This document shows positions 32,194 through 41,060 of a stretch of DNA of 49,671 bases, in pieces (position 1 is the first letter of the stretch; every line of letters begins with the position of its first letter). Source of the DNA: Verrucomicrobiota bacterium (GTDB taxonomy: Bacteria; Verrucomicrobiota; Verrucomicrobiia; Chthoniobacterales; UBA10450); the NCBI GenBank assembly GCA_003219175.1, contig QHPU01000065.1, forward strand, positions 1 to 49,671, given 5' to 3'. Position numbers and translations under genes: made by a program. The notes beneath the pieces were generated by a model. That model had not been told where the DNA came from, did not search any database, and was given only the letters and a program-made list of their open reading frames with translations.

Positions 32194-32675
32194 TTAAGGA
32201 TTTAACAATGTCAGTTCGCTGGTTCATTGCTCTCGCGTTACTGATAATTGGCCCCTTCGCTCTCGCGGTTTCCTGGCACGACGATTCACATTATGTCTCG
32301 CTCGGGCCGCGCACCGGTTACTATATCGTTCGCCCCGGTTCCGCGTTAAGCCTTCAACTCGGCGTTGACGCCGCTCCTACTATCGATACGGCCAGTCCTT
32401 TCCGTCACGGATACGGCGCTGATGCGATTGCCTTACGCTTTAACCGCGCTGGCATCTTATCCGCGCCGCCGGCTTACATTGTCCAAGCGACACCGAACGA
32501 ATTTTATACTCGACGAATCGGTTCTTTGATTCGCGGCCGCAGCAGCTCACGCGATGTCCAAGCGTTCTTTGGTCGGCCCCAGCGTAGGGAAGCCCGATCA
32601 GACGGTGTCATTACCTATTACACGATTCAGGTCTACAATCCTTTCGAAGATCGTTCCGGTGGAAGAGGTCGATGA
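32190..32675 (+). CDS. secreted protein with BamE/SmpA-like C-terminal region
   Basis: A 161-residue protein whose ATG overlaps the adaptor stop by four bases. A signal peptide (MSVRWFIALALLIIGPFALA, from the second ATG at 32208) is followed by a tyrosine-rich strand region and, at the end, IGSLIRGRSSSRDVQAFFGRPQRRE...GVITYYTIQVYNP. The latter pattern ('G.SS..DV..FFG.P......DG...Y') resembles the BamE/OmlA fold of outer-membrane lipoproteins, though no lipobox Cys is present. It may help the pump at the envelope; this is inference from position. Confidence 0.55.
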   Translation: MIKDLTMSVRWFIALALLIIGPFALAVSWHDDSHYVSLGPRTGYYIVRPGSALSLQLGVDAAPTIDTASPFRHGYGADAIALRFNRAGILSAPPAYIVQATPNEFYTRRIGSLIRGRSSSRDVQAFFGRPQRREARSDGVITYYTIQVYNPFEDRSGGRGR

Positions 32676-32840
32676 CACATCGGCGAGTCTAAAGGCTTCG
32701 AAGCTTCATCTCGATCGCATGGAGTGCTGTTTCCCAATTATTTGAGCTTTGCTTCCCGTGAGGGGGTCACTCCAAAGAGGCATCTCAAAATCTCGCGGAC
32801 GCGCAATCGCAACCGAACAGACCCGGCGCGAGCGTTAGGT

Positions 32841-33659
32841 ATGAAAACAAAACAATTAGTCAGCTTGGTGGTCGCCATCATAGCGGCGACGCTCGGCACG
32901 ACATGGGCTGCAGGTCACGGCGGCGGTGGTGGTGCCGGCGGATTTGTAGCTGGAGGAGGAGGCGGCCACGTTGGTGGTAGCGCCGGCCACGTCGGCGGAG
33001 CCGGAGGTATCCGTTCCGCTGGACCAGGATTCCGCAGCGGCCCTTACTATTATAGTCGAGGGATGCGTTTCGCCAATTCAGGGGCAGGGCAATTGCGTGC
33101 TCCGGTTCGCCAATCGCCCTCCAATACAATTACGCGGCCTGGCACGAACAATTCACCTGCGCACCAATTACAAGCATCCGGGCAGCGACCGGGTTTCAAT
33201 AGCATGATGGCTCACGTCGCCGAACGTCACAGCGGCAATTGGCACAACGACTGGGACCGGCGGCATGCCCATTTTGAGCACAATCGCTTCTTTGTCTTTA
33301 TCGACGGGTTCTGGTGTGGCCTGGATCCCGGGTTTTTCCCGTGGGATTACTATCCCTACTACGCCTACGACTATTACCCGTACGATTACTATCCGGGCTA
33401 CTACGCGGACGTAGAACCAAACTATTATAACGAGAACGTGTACAGCAACGAGCCTATGCGCGATCCGACAGTTAGCGCAGTGCAGACGGAGCTTACCCAG
33501 CTGGGCTACTACAATGGTCCCGTCGACGGCATATTCGGACCGACCACGCGCGATGCCGTAGCGAAGTATCAAATCGAGAAAAAACTGGAGGTAACTGGAA
33601 GTCTGTCAGCCCAGACGCTGGAGTCTTTCAGACTACCAGAGCCAACAAGGGCGAGTTGA
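32841..33659 (+). CDS. secreted Gly/Tyr-rich protein with peptidoglycan-binding domain
   Basis: A 272-residue secreted protein starting at ATG 32841. After a signal peptide (QLVSLVVAIIAATLGTTWAA) comes a glycine-rich segment (GGGGGAGGFVAGGGGGHVGG), a Gln/Asn-rich middle, an HW-rich stretch (NWHNDWDRRHAHFEHNRFF), a tyrosine repeat tract (WDYYPYYAYDYYPYDYYPGY) and finally a PGBD1 domain (VSAVQTELTQLGYYNGPVDG then IFGPTTRDAVAKYQIEKKL). The PGBD1 part should bind cell-wall peptidoglycan; the tyrosine tract could be a surface adhesive or structural part. Upstream frame back to 32724 lacks signal-peptide features. Confidence 0.75.
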   Translation: MKTKQLVSLVVAIIAATLGTTWAAGHGGGGGAGGFVAGGGGGHVGGSAGHVGGAGGIRSAGPGFRSGPYYYSRGMRFANSGAGQLRAPVRQSPSNTITRPGTNNSPAHQLQASGQRPGFNSMMAHVAERHSGNWHNDWDRRHAHFEHNRFFVFIDGFWCGLDPGFFPWDYYPYYAYDYYPYDYYPGYYADVEPNYYNENVYSNEPMRDPTVSAVQTELTQLGYYNGPVDGIFGPTTRDAVAKYQIEKKLEVTGSLSAQTLESFRLPEPTRAS

Positions 33660-34066
33660 TGCCGACAGAGGCTACGATGAAACCACGACTTGTTCTCCTC
33701 TACGCGCGCGATCGCAGCTTTGATCGAGTGTTGAAAGAAGCGCTCTTGGGGACGCGAGCCATCGTTCTCATCGCACGAAGTCTCGACGCCGTACGGAAGA
33801 TTGTCTTCCGCCGAGGACACGAATTGGATCTGGCAATCCTGGACCTCAATCGCGGTTTTCGCGGTATGACAGTACTCAGTGCCCCCAATGGCTGTTACGA
33901 CAAATGGCGAACTCTTGCGGTGAACTCGGAAGGCGACGACCGCACGGGTGCCGTTGCCTTTGCAAAAAGCGCTCGAGTTTGTCTGAGCAAGCCGTTCTCG
34001 AGCGCAATACTCGCCAAAGCGATTGCAAGTTTGTGTCCAACACAGACCCAGCTGGCCGTTGCCTGA
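33659..34066 (+). CDS. degenerate receiver-domain protein
   Basis: A 135-residue protein with a receiver-like order: RLVLLYARDRSFDRVLKEAL, IVLIARSLDAVRKIV, then LDLAILDLNRGFRGMTVLSA with an aspartate where the phosphoacceptor should be, and ARVCLSKPFSSAILAKAIAS with the conserved K-P. The usual acidic pair at the end of strand 1 is replaced by ARD, so metal binding is probably weak. ATG 33659 overlaps the preceding stop (TGATG); ATG 33677 also fits. Such proteins act as docking or pseudo-receivers. It is followed by an SRPBCC gene. Confidence 0.5.
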   Translation: MPTEATMKPRLVLLYARDRSFDRVLKEALLGTRAIVLIARSLDAVRKIVFRRGHELDLAILDLNRGFRGMTVLSAPNGCYDKWRTLAVNSEGDDRTGAVAFAKSARVCLSKPFSSAILAKAIASLCPTQTQLAVA

Positions 34067-34112
34067 TGGTGGAGCAGTTACTCGTGCCACAACAAGCTTA
34101 TCCGTTCAGCAG

Positions 34113-34598
34113 ATGAAAACAGCCCAACATGAACCTGCGCGTAGCAAAAAGCCGCCCAAACCGGCGCCGACCTTGATCGACCTGAACGCGGATTGTCAGT
34201 CTATTGTCGTAAACGCGCCCGCGGCAGAAACGTATTCTTCGCTCTTACGCTTCGAAGAGCTTCCCCGCTTCCTCACGTCCATCAATAAGATCGACAATGT
34301 CAGCACCAATGGCTTTTCCTGTACATCGATTATCGATGGCGAAGAAAGCACAAGCGACGTTCTGATCATGATGCGCGTACCCGATCGGCGGATAGCGTGG
34401 CAGGCTGTGTCCGAGAATTTTCGCGTTGGCGTGATCGTTCTCGATCCCCTCACTGACGGCACGACAAGAGTGACCGTCAAAGTTCGCTCGATTATCGAGC
34501 CGGTTATTCTGGCCGGCGCGCTGCGCCAATATCTGCGGAATTTCAAGCAACTCGTTGAAGCTGCCATCGCGTGTGAACGACCGAGCTCGCCCATGTGA
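34113..34598 (+). CDS. SRPBCC (START-like, polyketide-cyclase/COQ10-like) protein
   Basis: A 161-residue protein with a basic, Pro-rich N-terminal tail (ARSKKPPKPAPT), then the SRPBCC helix-grip pattern: QSIVVNAPAAETYSSLLRFE, ELPRFLTSINKI, RRIAWQAVSENFRVGVIVLD and a long C-terminal helix (ALRQYLRNFKQLVEAAI). The family binds hydrophobic ligands (quinones, polyketides, lipids); a ligand cannot be chosen here. ATG 34113 is the only start with a reasonable spacing; an open frame runs further up. Soil bacteria often carry several such proteins near stress genes. Confidence 0.75.
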   Translation: MKTAQHEPARSKKPPKPAPTLIDLNADCQSIVVNAPAAETYSSLLRFEELPRFLTSINKIDNVSTNGFSCTSIIDGEESTSDVLIMMRVPDRRIAWQAVSENFRVGVIVLDPLTDGTTRVTVKVRSIIEPVILAGALRQYLRNFKQLVEAAIACERPSSPM

Positions 34599-34744
34599 TG
34601 AATGACGAAGATTCCCGGAGCCTGCGGCAGCTGTCGGATCACTTGCGGCTTTCCCCGCGATGGGCTGCCGCACCGTAGCTTCGGCGAAGGCGAAAGCCCC
34701 CGAAACCCACCACCTTTTTGACACTGACCGACGGCAAACGTCCC

Positions 34745-35692
34745 TTATTGAGGAAGCGAGCCCGGGTCGGGCGCGAGTGCGCACGCCTCGGCGTTTTGCT
34801 CAATCTGAATGGTCGAATGCTCGATTTGAAATTCGGCGTACAGGCGTTTACAAACCTGTTGCAGAAACACGTCGCCCTTGGATGCGTCAGGCATTTCCAG
34901 ATGAACGGTTAGCGCTGTTCGCGTCGTGCTCAGCGGCCAGATATGCAGGTCATGTACGGCGGTGACGCCACTCAGTCCTTCGAGGTATTTGCGAACGGCA
35001 TTTGGGTCCACACTCGCCGGCACTACGTCGAGAGCCATGGCGAGCGAGTCGCGGAGCAAACCCCATGTTCCCCAAACAATCACTACGTTGATAATCAGGC
35101 TCGCTACGGGATCGATCCAGCGCATCCCTGTCAGGAGAATCAGCAGACCCGCAATAACGACACCGGCCGAAACGGCTGCATCTGCCGCCATGTGAAGAAA
35201 AGCGCCTCTAATATTCAGATCACGCTTGCGCCCGGCGGAAAACAATAGCGCCGTGATCCCGTTGATGACGATTCCGATTGCCGCAACGATCATCACCGTT
35301 TTGCCACCGACTTCACCAGGATCCGAAAATCGGCGAATTGCTTCCCAGGTGATTCCGCCGACCGCGATCAGCAACAAGACTGAGTTCGCGAGTGCCGCAA
35401 GGATGGAAGATCGCCCGAGTCCGTAAGTTCGGCGCGCGGTTGATGGTGTCGACGCCAGATACGTTGCACCCCAGACGAGGAATAGCGCTAGGACATCGCC
35501 GAAATTGTGGCCGGCGTCGGCGATGAGCGCGAGTGAATGAGCGAAGATTCCGAAAATCAGTTGAACAAGGACATAACCAGCATTCAGCGCGGTTCCCAAT
35601 ACGAACGCCATACCGAAACTCTGCCGCACACGTGAATCGCATTTCGGATCATGTTCCGCCGGATGCTGGTGTGTGCAGTCTCGATCAGGCAT
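34745..35692 (-). CDS. cation diffusion facilitator (CzcD/ZitB-like metal exporter)
   Basis: A 315-residue CDF transporter with six membrane helices. The N-terminus is His/Asp-rich (DRDCTHQHPAEHDPKCD), a likely metal sponge. TM2 has SLALIADAGHNFGDVLALFL (H and D of the metal site) and TM5 AFLHMAADAAVSAGVV (H-x-x-x-D), matching Zn2+/Cd2+/Co2+ exporters of the CzcD/ZitB class. The C-terminal cytoplasmic domain (VTAVHDLHIWPLSTTRTALT) dimerises on metal binding. It faces a cupin gene in the opposite direction; the 185-bp space between must hold both promoters. Confidence 0.9.
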   Translation of the reverse strand: MPDRDCTHQHPAEHDPKCDSRVRQSFGMAFVLGTALNAGYVLVQLIFGIFAHSLALIADAGHNFGDVLALFLVWGATYLASTPSTARRTYGLGRSSILAALANSVLLLIAVGGITWEAIRRFSDPGEVGGKTVMIVAAIGIVINGITALLFSAGRKRDLNIRGAFLHMAADAAVSAGVVIAGLLILLTGMRWIDPVASLIINVVIVWGTWGLLRDSLAMALDVVPASVDPNAVRKYLEGLSGVTAVHDLHIWPLSTTRTALTVHLEMPDASKGDVFLQQVCKRLYAEFQIEHSTIQIEQNAEACALAPDPGSLPQ

Positions 35693-35876
35693 TTCACAAC
35701 ATCGATTTAAACTACGTTCGCGCCAACCGTGAACAAGTCTCAGCGGCTTGCTACGGGAGCGGCCAGGTTTATTTTGTGCGACGGAAGTGACTTCGGCCCA
35801 ATAAAATGTGGAAAGTATCTAGCTTTGCCTCGATGCGCTGTATCGCTGGCCTTATGTTTCGTTAGGAGTCTCGCGA

Positions 35877-36323
35877 ATGCCCGGCAACGAAGATCTGAGA
35901 AGCCCCGCAGCGACGACCGCTCGCAAACCCATTGTCTTGGGCCCGGGTGAAGGTCGCTTATATCCAATGGGCCGAATCAGTGCCGTCTTCAAAGCAGATG
36001 AGGATGAATCAGATTCTCGATACTCAATTTCAGAATGGTGGCTCGAGCCTCATACCAAAGGGCCAGGTCCTCACTCTCACCCCGACGACGACGTGTTCTA
36101 CGTCATTGAAGGAACAATGAGCATACTCGTGGATAAGGAGTGGATCGATGCTACTCCTAACTCTTTCGTGCTTATACCTGGAGGAGTGACTCACGACTTT
36201 GAAAATCGGGGAGACGTCCGAGCCGGCCTGCTTAATCTGTCTATCCCTGGCGGACTCGAACCACGTATGCCGGATATCGCTCAGTGGTTCAATGAGCACC
36301 CGCCCGGCAATGCAGGCTGCTAA
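35877..36323 (+). CDS. cupin-domain protein
   Basis: A 148-residue single-domain cupin. Motif 1 is GPGPHSHPDDDVFYVIEGTM (two histidines and the glutamate for metal binding), motif 2 PNSFVLIPGGVTHDFENRGD with the last histidine. The N-terminus is unstructured and the C-terminus ends in a Cys. Cupins of this type include quercetinase-like dioxygenases and ligand-binding proteins; no substrate can be given. ATG 35877 opens a clean frame. Divergent from the metal exporter. Confidence 0.85.
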   Translation: MPGNEDLRSPAATTARKPIVLGPGEGRLYPMGRISAVFKADEDESDSRYSISEWWLEPHTKGPGPHSHPDDDVFYVIEGTMSILVDKEWIDATPNSFVLIPGGVTHDFENRGDVRAGLLNLSIPGGLEPRMPDIAQWFNEHPPGNAGC

Positions 36324-36436
36324 GCAATAAGCGAACCGGCGCCGCGGTGATTCACTGATTGCGCCGATTGCCTTCGCGGCATTTTCCTAAAAGAAATCTG
36401 TGAAAATTTGCCTAATCTGCGGACGATACCAAGCAA

Positions 36437-36988
36437 ATGAGCAAAACCTCGATTCGTTTTAAAGCGAAACTCTTGCGGCCGGCGGCGAGCGCGAAGGCCG
36501 ACTCATGGACCTTTCTGATCTTGCCCAAGAACATGAGTGCGACACTCTCCTCGCGCGGAATGACCGCGATCGAAGGCACCATGAATAGCGTCCGTTTCCA
36601 AGCCGTGCTCGAACCAGACGGCCAGAAAAGCCACTGGCTCAAAGTGGACCGAAAGCTGAGCAAAGCTGCGGGCGCAGACGCAGGCGATGTTGTCACCCTC
36701 GAGATCGCCCCCGCGACGAAGGAACTGGAGCCCGAAGTCCCGGCAGATCTGCGAAAAGCTCTCGCGACCGCCGCTCCGAGAGCGCAAGCGTCGTGGTCGG
36801 ACATTACACCCATCGCGCGTCGAGATTGGATCCAGTGGATCACCTCCGCCAAGCAGTCAGAGACGCGCACGCGCAGGATCAAAAATGCCTGTTCGATGCT
36901 CGCGTCCGGGAAGCGACGCCCTTGCTGCTTCGATCGCTCTGGGTTCTACAGTAAAAGCTTGAGCGTTCCTAAAGCGGTGAGTAAGTGA
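36437..36988 (+). CDS. DUF1905 / YdeI (OmpD-associated) family protein
   Basis: A 183-residue two-part protein. An N-terminal DUF1905 beta-barrel (FKAKLLRPAASAKADSWTFL, NSVRFQAVLEPDGQKSHWLK, AGDVVTLEIAP) is followed by a YdeI-type helical part (LRKALATAAPRAQASWSDIT, RRDWIQWITSAKQSETRTRR, IKNACSMLASGKRRPCC). The combination is common next to ECF-controlled stress genes; the molecular role is unknown. The last 15 residues (SGFYSKSLSVPKAVSK) are typical of the family up to about SKSLS. Confidence 0.85.
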   Translation: MSKTSIRFKAKLLRPAASAKADSWTFLILPKNMSATLSSRGMTAIEGTMNSVRFQAVLEPDGQKSHWLKVDRKLSKAAGADAGDVVTLEIAPATKELEPEVPADLRKALATAAPRAQASWSDITPIARRDWIQWITSAKQSETRTRRIKNACSMLASGKRRPCCFDRSGFYSKSLSVPKAVSK

Positions 36989-37018
36989 ATCCCACGCTCG
37001 CTCGTCGCCACTAATTAA

Positions 37019-38170
37019 TCAACCCCGCTCTGGGATGGCGTGTTGTTCTTCGAAGCAGGATTTTAGTTTGTCGAGATTGACGGGAACACGCGCGTGCGCA
37101 TCTCTCGGCGCGGCGCGGAGATATTGTACCGGCCATGAAGCCGATTGCCGCAGTTCCTGCGCGGCGTGCAACGGCCAGTAGGGCTCGCGCAGAAATTCGC
37201 GCGCCATCAGAATCGCGTCGGCTTGCCCCGTGTTGATAATGTGTTCGGCTTGCGCGGGCGATGTAATCATGCCGACGGCACCGGTAAGAATTCCGGCTTC
37301 GTCGCGGATGCGCTGCGCGAACGGTGTTTGATAACCGGCGCCGATCGGAATCTTCGCGTGCGGCACGCTGCCGCCGGACGAACAATCAATAAGATCGACA
37401 CCAAGTTGTTCCAGCTCGCGTGTGAGCGCGATCGATTGTCCCAAATCCCAGCCGCCTTCGACCCAATCGGTCGCTGAGATGCGTACGAACAACGGCGCGC
37501 CTTTCGGCCAGGTGCCGCGCACGGCCTGCACGATCTCGCGCAGCATGCGCGTTCGATTTTCAAACGAGCCGCCGTAATCGTCATCTCGTTGATTGCTGAG
37601 TGGCGAAAGAAATTCGTGAATGAGATAGCCATGTGCGGCGTGTATCTCGATGACGCGAAAGCCGGCCTCGCACGCGCGACGCGCCGCCGCGGCAAAGGCA
37701 GCGACAATTTCCCGAATGCCATCACGCGTGAGCGCCTGCGGCATCGGATAATTTTCCGTGAACGCAATAGCACTCGGCGCCATGACATTTTTCCAACCGC
37801 CTTCGCTCTCCGTTACGGCACCGGCACTTTCCCAGGGTCGCCGCGTGCTCGCCTTCCGACCGGCATGCGCTAATTGCATTCCCGCAACGCTACCTTGCTT
37901 GTGAATGAAACGAACGATGCGGCGCAACGGCTCGGTGTGATCGTCGCTCCAAATGCCAAGGTCCTGTGGACTGATGCGGCCTTCCGGCAAGACCGCGGTC
38001 GCCTCTGTCATGACGAGTCCTGCGCCACCGACGGCGCGACTACCGAGATGCACGAGATGCCAGTCGTTAGGCAACCCGTCAGTGCTGGAGTATTGACACA
38101 TCGGCGAGACAAAGACGCGGTTGACGAATTCGACATCGCGAATCGTGAGCGGATCGAACAGGTGAGCCAT
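37019..38170 (-). CDS. old yellow enzyme (NADH:flavin oxidoreductase, YqjM-like)
   Basis: A 383-residue FMN enzyme that reduces the C=C bond of enones. It is of the YqjM/thermophilic-like class: FVSPMCQYSS holds the Cys that tunes the flavin, LVHLGSRAVGGAGLVMTEAT and MQLAHAGRKASTRRPW follow, and the active site shows IEIHAAHGYLIHEFLSPLSN, then DDYGGSFENRTRMLREIV. The C-terminal flavin phosphate site (GAVGMITSPAQAEHII) is present. ATG 38170 (MAHLFDPL) is preferred to ATG 38191. It stands alone, convergent with the DUF1905 gene. Confidence 0.9.
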   Translation of the reverse strand: MAHLFDPLTIRDVEFVNRVFVSPMCQYSSTDGLPNDWHLVHLGSRAVGGAGLVMTEATAVLPEGRISPQDLGIWSDDHTEPLRRIVRFIHKQGSVAGMQLAHAGRKASTRRPWESAGAVTESEGGWKNVMAPSAIAFTENYPMPQALTRDGIREIVAAFAAAARRACEAGFRVIEIHAAHGYLIHEFLSPLSNQRDDDYGGSFENRTRMLREIVQAVRGTWPKGAPLFVRISATDWVEGGWDLGQSIALTRELEQLGVDLIDCSSGGSVPHAKIPIGAGYQTPFAQRIRDEAGILTGAVGMITSPAQAEHIINTGQADAILMAREFLREPYWPLHAAQELRQSASWPVQYLRAAPRDAHARVPVNLDKLKSCFEEQHAIPERG

Positions 38171-38327
38171 GCGAATACTCTCGCCTTGCATATCGCGCTT
38201 AGCGACAAGTTAGTCCTGCCACGCAACAGGAACGCACCGTTTTTATTCAAATGACGCGAAGACTGTGGCGAGGATAAGGCTACGTCGACGAAACTGCGTC
38301 AGCGCGATGGCCTTCTCGTTGAGCGTA

Positions 38328-40325
38328 TCAGCCCTTCGACGCGTATTTGTCGATCAAAGCTTGAAAGTGCGGATCCTTGCGCAGCGGATCCCAAATGGGA
38401 TCGACTTTGAGCGATGGAACGGTCAGGCCGTTTGGCACGCTGAGTAAATGATCGAGGAGGCGAACTGCCTCGTCATGTTCTCCCACCCACGCATAGATTT
38501 CCGCGAGTGCAGCGGTCGCTTGAGGGCCATCAAAAGCGTCTTGAGATTCCGGTAACAATTCGACCGCTTTCTTGCCTTCGTTGATCGCGTCTTCTTTCTT
38601 GCCCAATCCTGCGAGCACAGCGCCGAGCTGCGCATGGCGACCGGGATCGTCGGGCGCGTCACGCACAAGTCGCTCTGCTACAGTTTTGGCCTGTTCGAGA
38701 GCCGCCTGCGCTTTTCCTTTATCGCCCAGACGCAGATAAAGGATTCCTTCCAGGAAAGCTTTCGGGCAAGGGCCTCTCTCTGGATAAATAAATATCTCTC
38801 CGCGAAATTGCTGTACTACTTGGAGAGCCTCGGCAAACTTCCTTTGCAGCGTTAGAACCCATATCCGCGCTGCCGTAACAAGGCCGTCTGGATCGAATCC
38901 GGGAGGGACTGAGGTCAATTGATTTGCGGCAAAGCCGACGTCGCCCTTCCATGCGATGGCCAAGGCTGATTTCATTCCGTGTGCAGAAAACGAGTGCGGG
39001 TCGACAGCAATCGCTCGATCAAAAAGCTTGTCAGCTGCCTCGAAGTCGCGCTGAGCCATGTAGTTGACGGCAAAATTAAAGAGAACGCTTGCGTTCTTTG
39101 GATCGAGAGAAACGGATTTTTCGAAATTGGCGGTCGATTCAGCCCATTTACCCTGGCGTCGCTGAATGGCGGCGATAGCAGAGTAGGCATCGGCTTCATT
39201 TGGCAGGTCACGCTTTGCGATCTCGAACTCGGTGAGCGCGCGCTGATAGTCGCGATCACCATAATAGTACGAGTAACCGAGAGCGAGGTGTCCTTCAGGA
39301 AGGTCAGGTTGCAATCGCAGCGCTTCATCGGCATTACGACGCGCTTTTTCCCAGCGGGCCGCAGTCGGCTCGTAACTGTGATACATCCAGCTTTCGATTA
39401 TCGAGAGACCGGCAAAAGCGAGAGCAAAATTTGGGTCGAGCTTGATCGCTTGCTCGTAAAGCTGTTCGGCTTTTAACGAAGTCTCGCGGAGACGATCTGG
39501 CTGGTTCGCGTAGTCATGCGCCTGAACATAGAGCAGGTAAGCATCTGAATTCTCCGTTGGCCGGCGATTGAGCCGCGCGTTTTCATTTGGAGAAAGCTTC
39601 GCCTGGAGGGCGGAGGCAATTTTTCGCGCCAAGTCGGTTTGAATGGCGAAGACGTCGGTTAAATCGCGGTCGTAATCTTCGGCCCAAAGGTGTCTGTCGT
39701 TCTCGGCGTCGATCAATTGCACGCTGACCCGCACGCGATTGCCCATACGACGCACACTGCCTTCCAGCAGTGTGCTAACGCCCAGCGCTTTGCCAATTTC
39801 GCGCGCGTTGCGCGCACCGTCGCCCCGATAAGACATGACGGACATGCGTGAGATAACCTTGAGATCGCCAATCTTGGAAAGATTCGTCAGGACGTCATCC
39901 TGTACGCCGTCGGCAAAATAGGCGTTCTCTTTTTCGTCGCTCAGGTTTTGAAATGGCAGGACCGCGATCGACTTGTCGATCTTGCGTGCCGTCGCGCGCG
40001 GTAACAAAAAGAAGCCGGCGGCGGCGGAAATGACAATTCCTGCGGTAGCGAGCGTGATGATATTGCGACGCCGGTGTGTTCCGGGCAGCGCTTTTGGCGT
40101 AGCGCGAATTCCCTGTGGAGTGACGTCAAATACCCACGCCAGGACCAGCGCAACTGGAAACCCGATCAGCAACAGCACGATTACCACGCGGATGACCGAG
40201 CTTGAAACTTCAAAAAGTGGAAGAACTTGAGCGAGACCCTGCGCGAGTGCCCAGCCTGCAACAATGTAGGCGATGGCCACACGATAGACTTTGCGCCGCT
40301 TCAATTCGTCGAAGAAACCACTCAT
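38328..40325 (-). CDS. membrane-anchored FlgO/TolB-like TPR protein
   Basis: A 665-residue protein. Three N-terminal helices (VYRVAIAYIVAGWALAQGLA, VIRVVIVLLLIGFPVALVLA, IITLATAGIVISAAAGFFLL) precede a FlgO/TolB-N-like domain (KSIAVLPFQNLSDEKENAYF, ADGVQDDVLTNLSKIGDLKV, GVSTLLEGSVRRMGNRVRVS) and about eight tetratricopeptide repeats to the C-terminus (QLYEQAIKLDPNFALAFAGL; FEKSVSLDPKNASVLFNFA). The same order follows cyclase or DNA-binding domains in other proteins; here there is none, so it may be a scaffold that senses or assembles envelope proteins. ATG 40325 starts MSGFFDELKRR, as in relatives. Confidence 0.82.
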   Translation of the reverse strand: MSGFFDELKRRKVYRVAIAYIVAGWALAQGLAQVLPLFEVSSSVIRVVIVLLLIGFPVALVLAWVFDVTPQGIRATPKALPGTHRRRNIITLATAGIVISAAAGFFLLPRATARKIDKSIAVLPFQNLSDEKENAYFADGVQDDVLTNLSKIGDLKVISRMSVMSYRGDGARNAREIGKALGVSTLLEGSVRRMGNRVRVSVQLIDAENDRHLWAEDYDRDLTDVFAIQTDLARKIASALQAKLSPNENARLNRRPTENSDAYLLYVQAHDYANQPDRLRETSLKAEQLYEQAIKLDPNFALAFAGLSIIESWMYHSYEPTAARWEKARRNADEALRLQPDLPEGHLALGYSYYYGDRDYQRALTEFEIAKRDLPNEADAYSAIAAIQRRQGKWAESTANFEKSVSLDPKNASVLFNFAVNYMAQRDFEAADKLFDRAIAVDPHSFSAHGMKSALAIAWKGDVGFAANQLTSVPPGFDPDGLVTAARIWVLTLQRKFAEALQVVQQFRGEIFIYPERGPCPKAFLEGILYLRLGDKGKAQAALEQAKTVAERLVRDAPDDPGRHAQLGAVLAGLGKKEDAINEGKKAVELLPESQDAFDGPQATAALAEIYAWVGEHDEAVRLLDHLLSVPNGLTVPSLKVDPIWDPLRKDPHFQALIDKYASKG

Positions 40326-40643
40326 AGCGATTCGGATGCGTGGCGAATATATTCCAACGACTCCGGGTTACAGCTGAAAATACGTTGCCTTTGGCTCGCT
40401 TCTTCTGACCGAAGGGGAGTTGTCGACTGTTCCCATCGCGTCATCGTTCCTCAACCTGAGAAATCCAAATTGCCTCAACGCTTTGTTCCGTAGGTGTCGG
40501 GGGCGCGTAGCGGTTAGATCGTGAGAAAATTAAGCAACGCGGCGTTCACCTCATCGACGTGCGTCCAGGTGATACAGGGCGGACATCCTTTAATCACCGA
40601 CGGTTACGTATGGTATGGCTGATTGGTGTGTTAGGTTTCTATT
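40326..40643. other. intergenic region without genes
   Basis: I find no credible coding frame; the plus-strand frame at 40227-40493 is mainly antisense to the TPR gene. The region should hold the promoter of the TPR gene at its start and the end of the seven-gene operon at its far side. No strong hairpin with a T run is evident. Confidence 0.4.
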
Positions 40644-41060
40644 CTACTTAAGTGCTGAGTAGCTTGTCGGATCCATGAAGTATCGATCGATGTGATCCAC
40701 GAGGGGGCCCTGCATTTCCGATTCGGCCTTCACTTTTTTCCACTCCGGGTCGGCCTGAAACTCGGCCCAATTCTTCTCTGCTTCCTGCCGGCTGGAGTGC
40801 TCGAGGATGTAGATAAACAGGTTCTGTGAGCTGGGCGCATCTTCCGGCATCCAATAACCGATGCTCTTCATGTTATGCCGCTTGAAGATGGCATCAGTGT
40901 GATCGCCAAAGCGCGCTTTGAGCGCATCCATTTTACCCTGGTTAACATGATACATTCGCAATTCATAAACGTGCTGCGATGGCTTTGATTGGCCGAGAGT
41001 AGTAAAAGCAGTCATAAGCGCAACCCCACAAAGGAAGGATAGAAGGCAAGCTGTTTTCAT
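40644..41060 (-). CDS. secreted NIPSNAP-family protein
   Basis: A 138-residue NIPSNAP protein with a signal peptide (CLLSFLCGVALMTAFTTLGQ). The domain shows VYELRMYHVNQGKMDALKAR, the helix HTDAIFKRHNMKSIGYWMPE and a closing part LFIYILEHSSRQEAEKNWAE, WKKVKAESEMQGPL. NIPSNAPs are dimeric ferredoxin-like folds related to antibiotic monooxygenases; secreted ones are common in soil bacteria, function unknown. Its ATG overlaps the VOC stop by four bases; it is the last gene of the operon. Confidence 0.87.
   Translation of the reverse strand: MKTACLLSFLCGVALMTAFTTLGQSKPSQHVYELRMYHVNQGKMDALKARFGDHTDAIFKRHNMKSIGYWMPEDAPSSQNLFIYILEHSSRQEAEKNWAEFQADPEWKKVKAESEMQGPLVDHIDRYFMDPTSYSALK

Noticed and set aside
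33300-33420. tandem DNA repeat or CRISPR-like array in the TAC/TAT-rich stretch
   Set aside because: The repetition is explained by the tyrosine tract of the encoded protein; there are no constant-length repeats with unique spacers.
36962-37005. fifth ECF42-type promoter module after the DUF1905 gene (TTCCTAAAGCGGTGAGT ... CTCGCTCGTCG)
   Set aside because: Resembles module C in part, but the two boxes are too far apart, the first box is degenerate, and no gene starts downstream on that strand.
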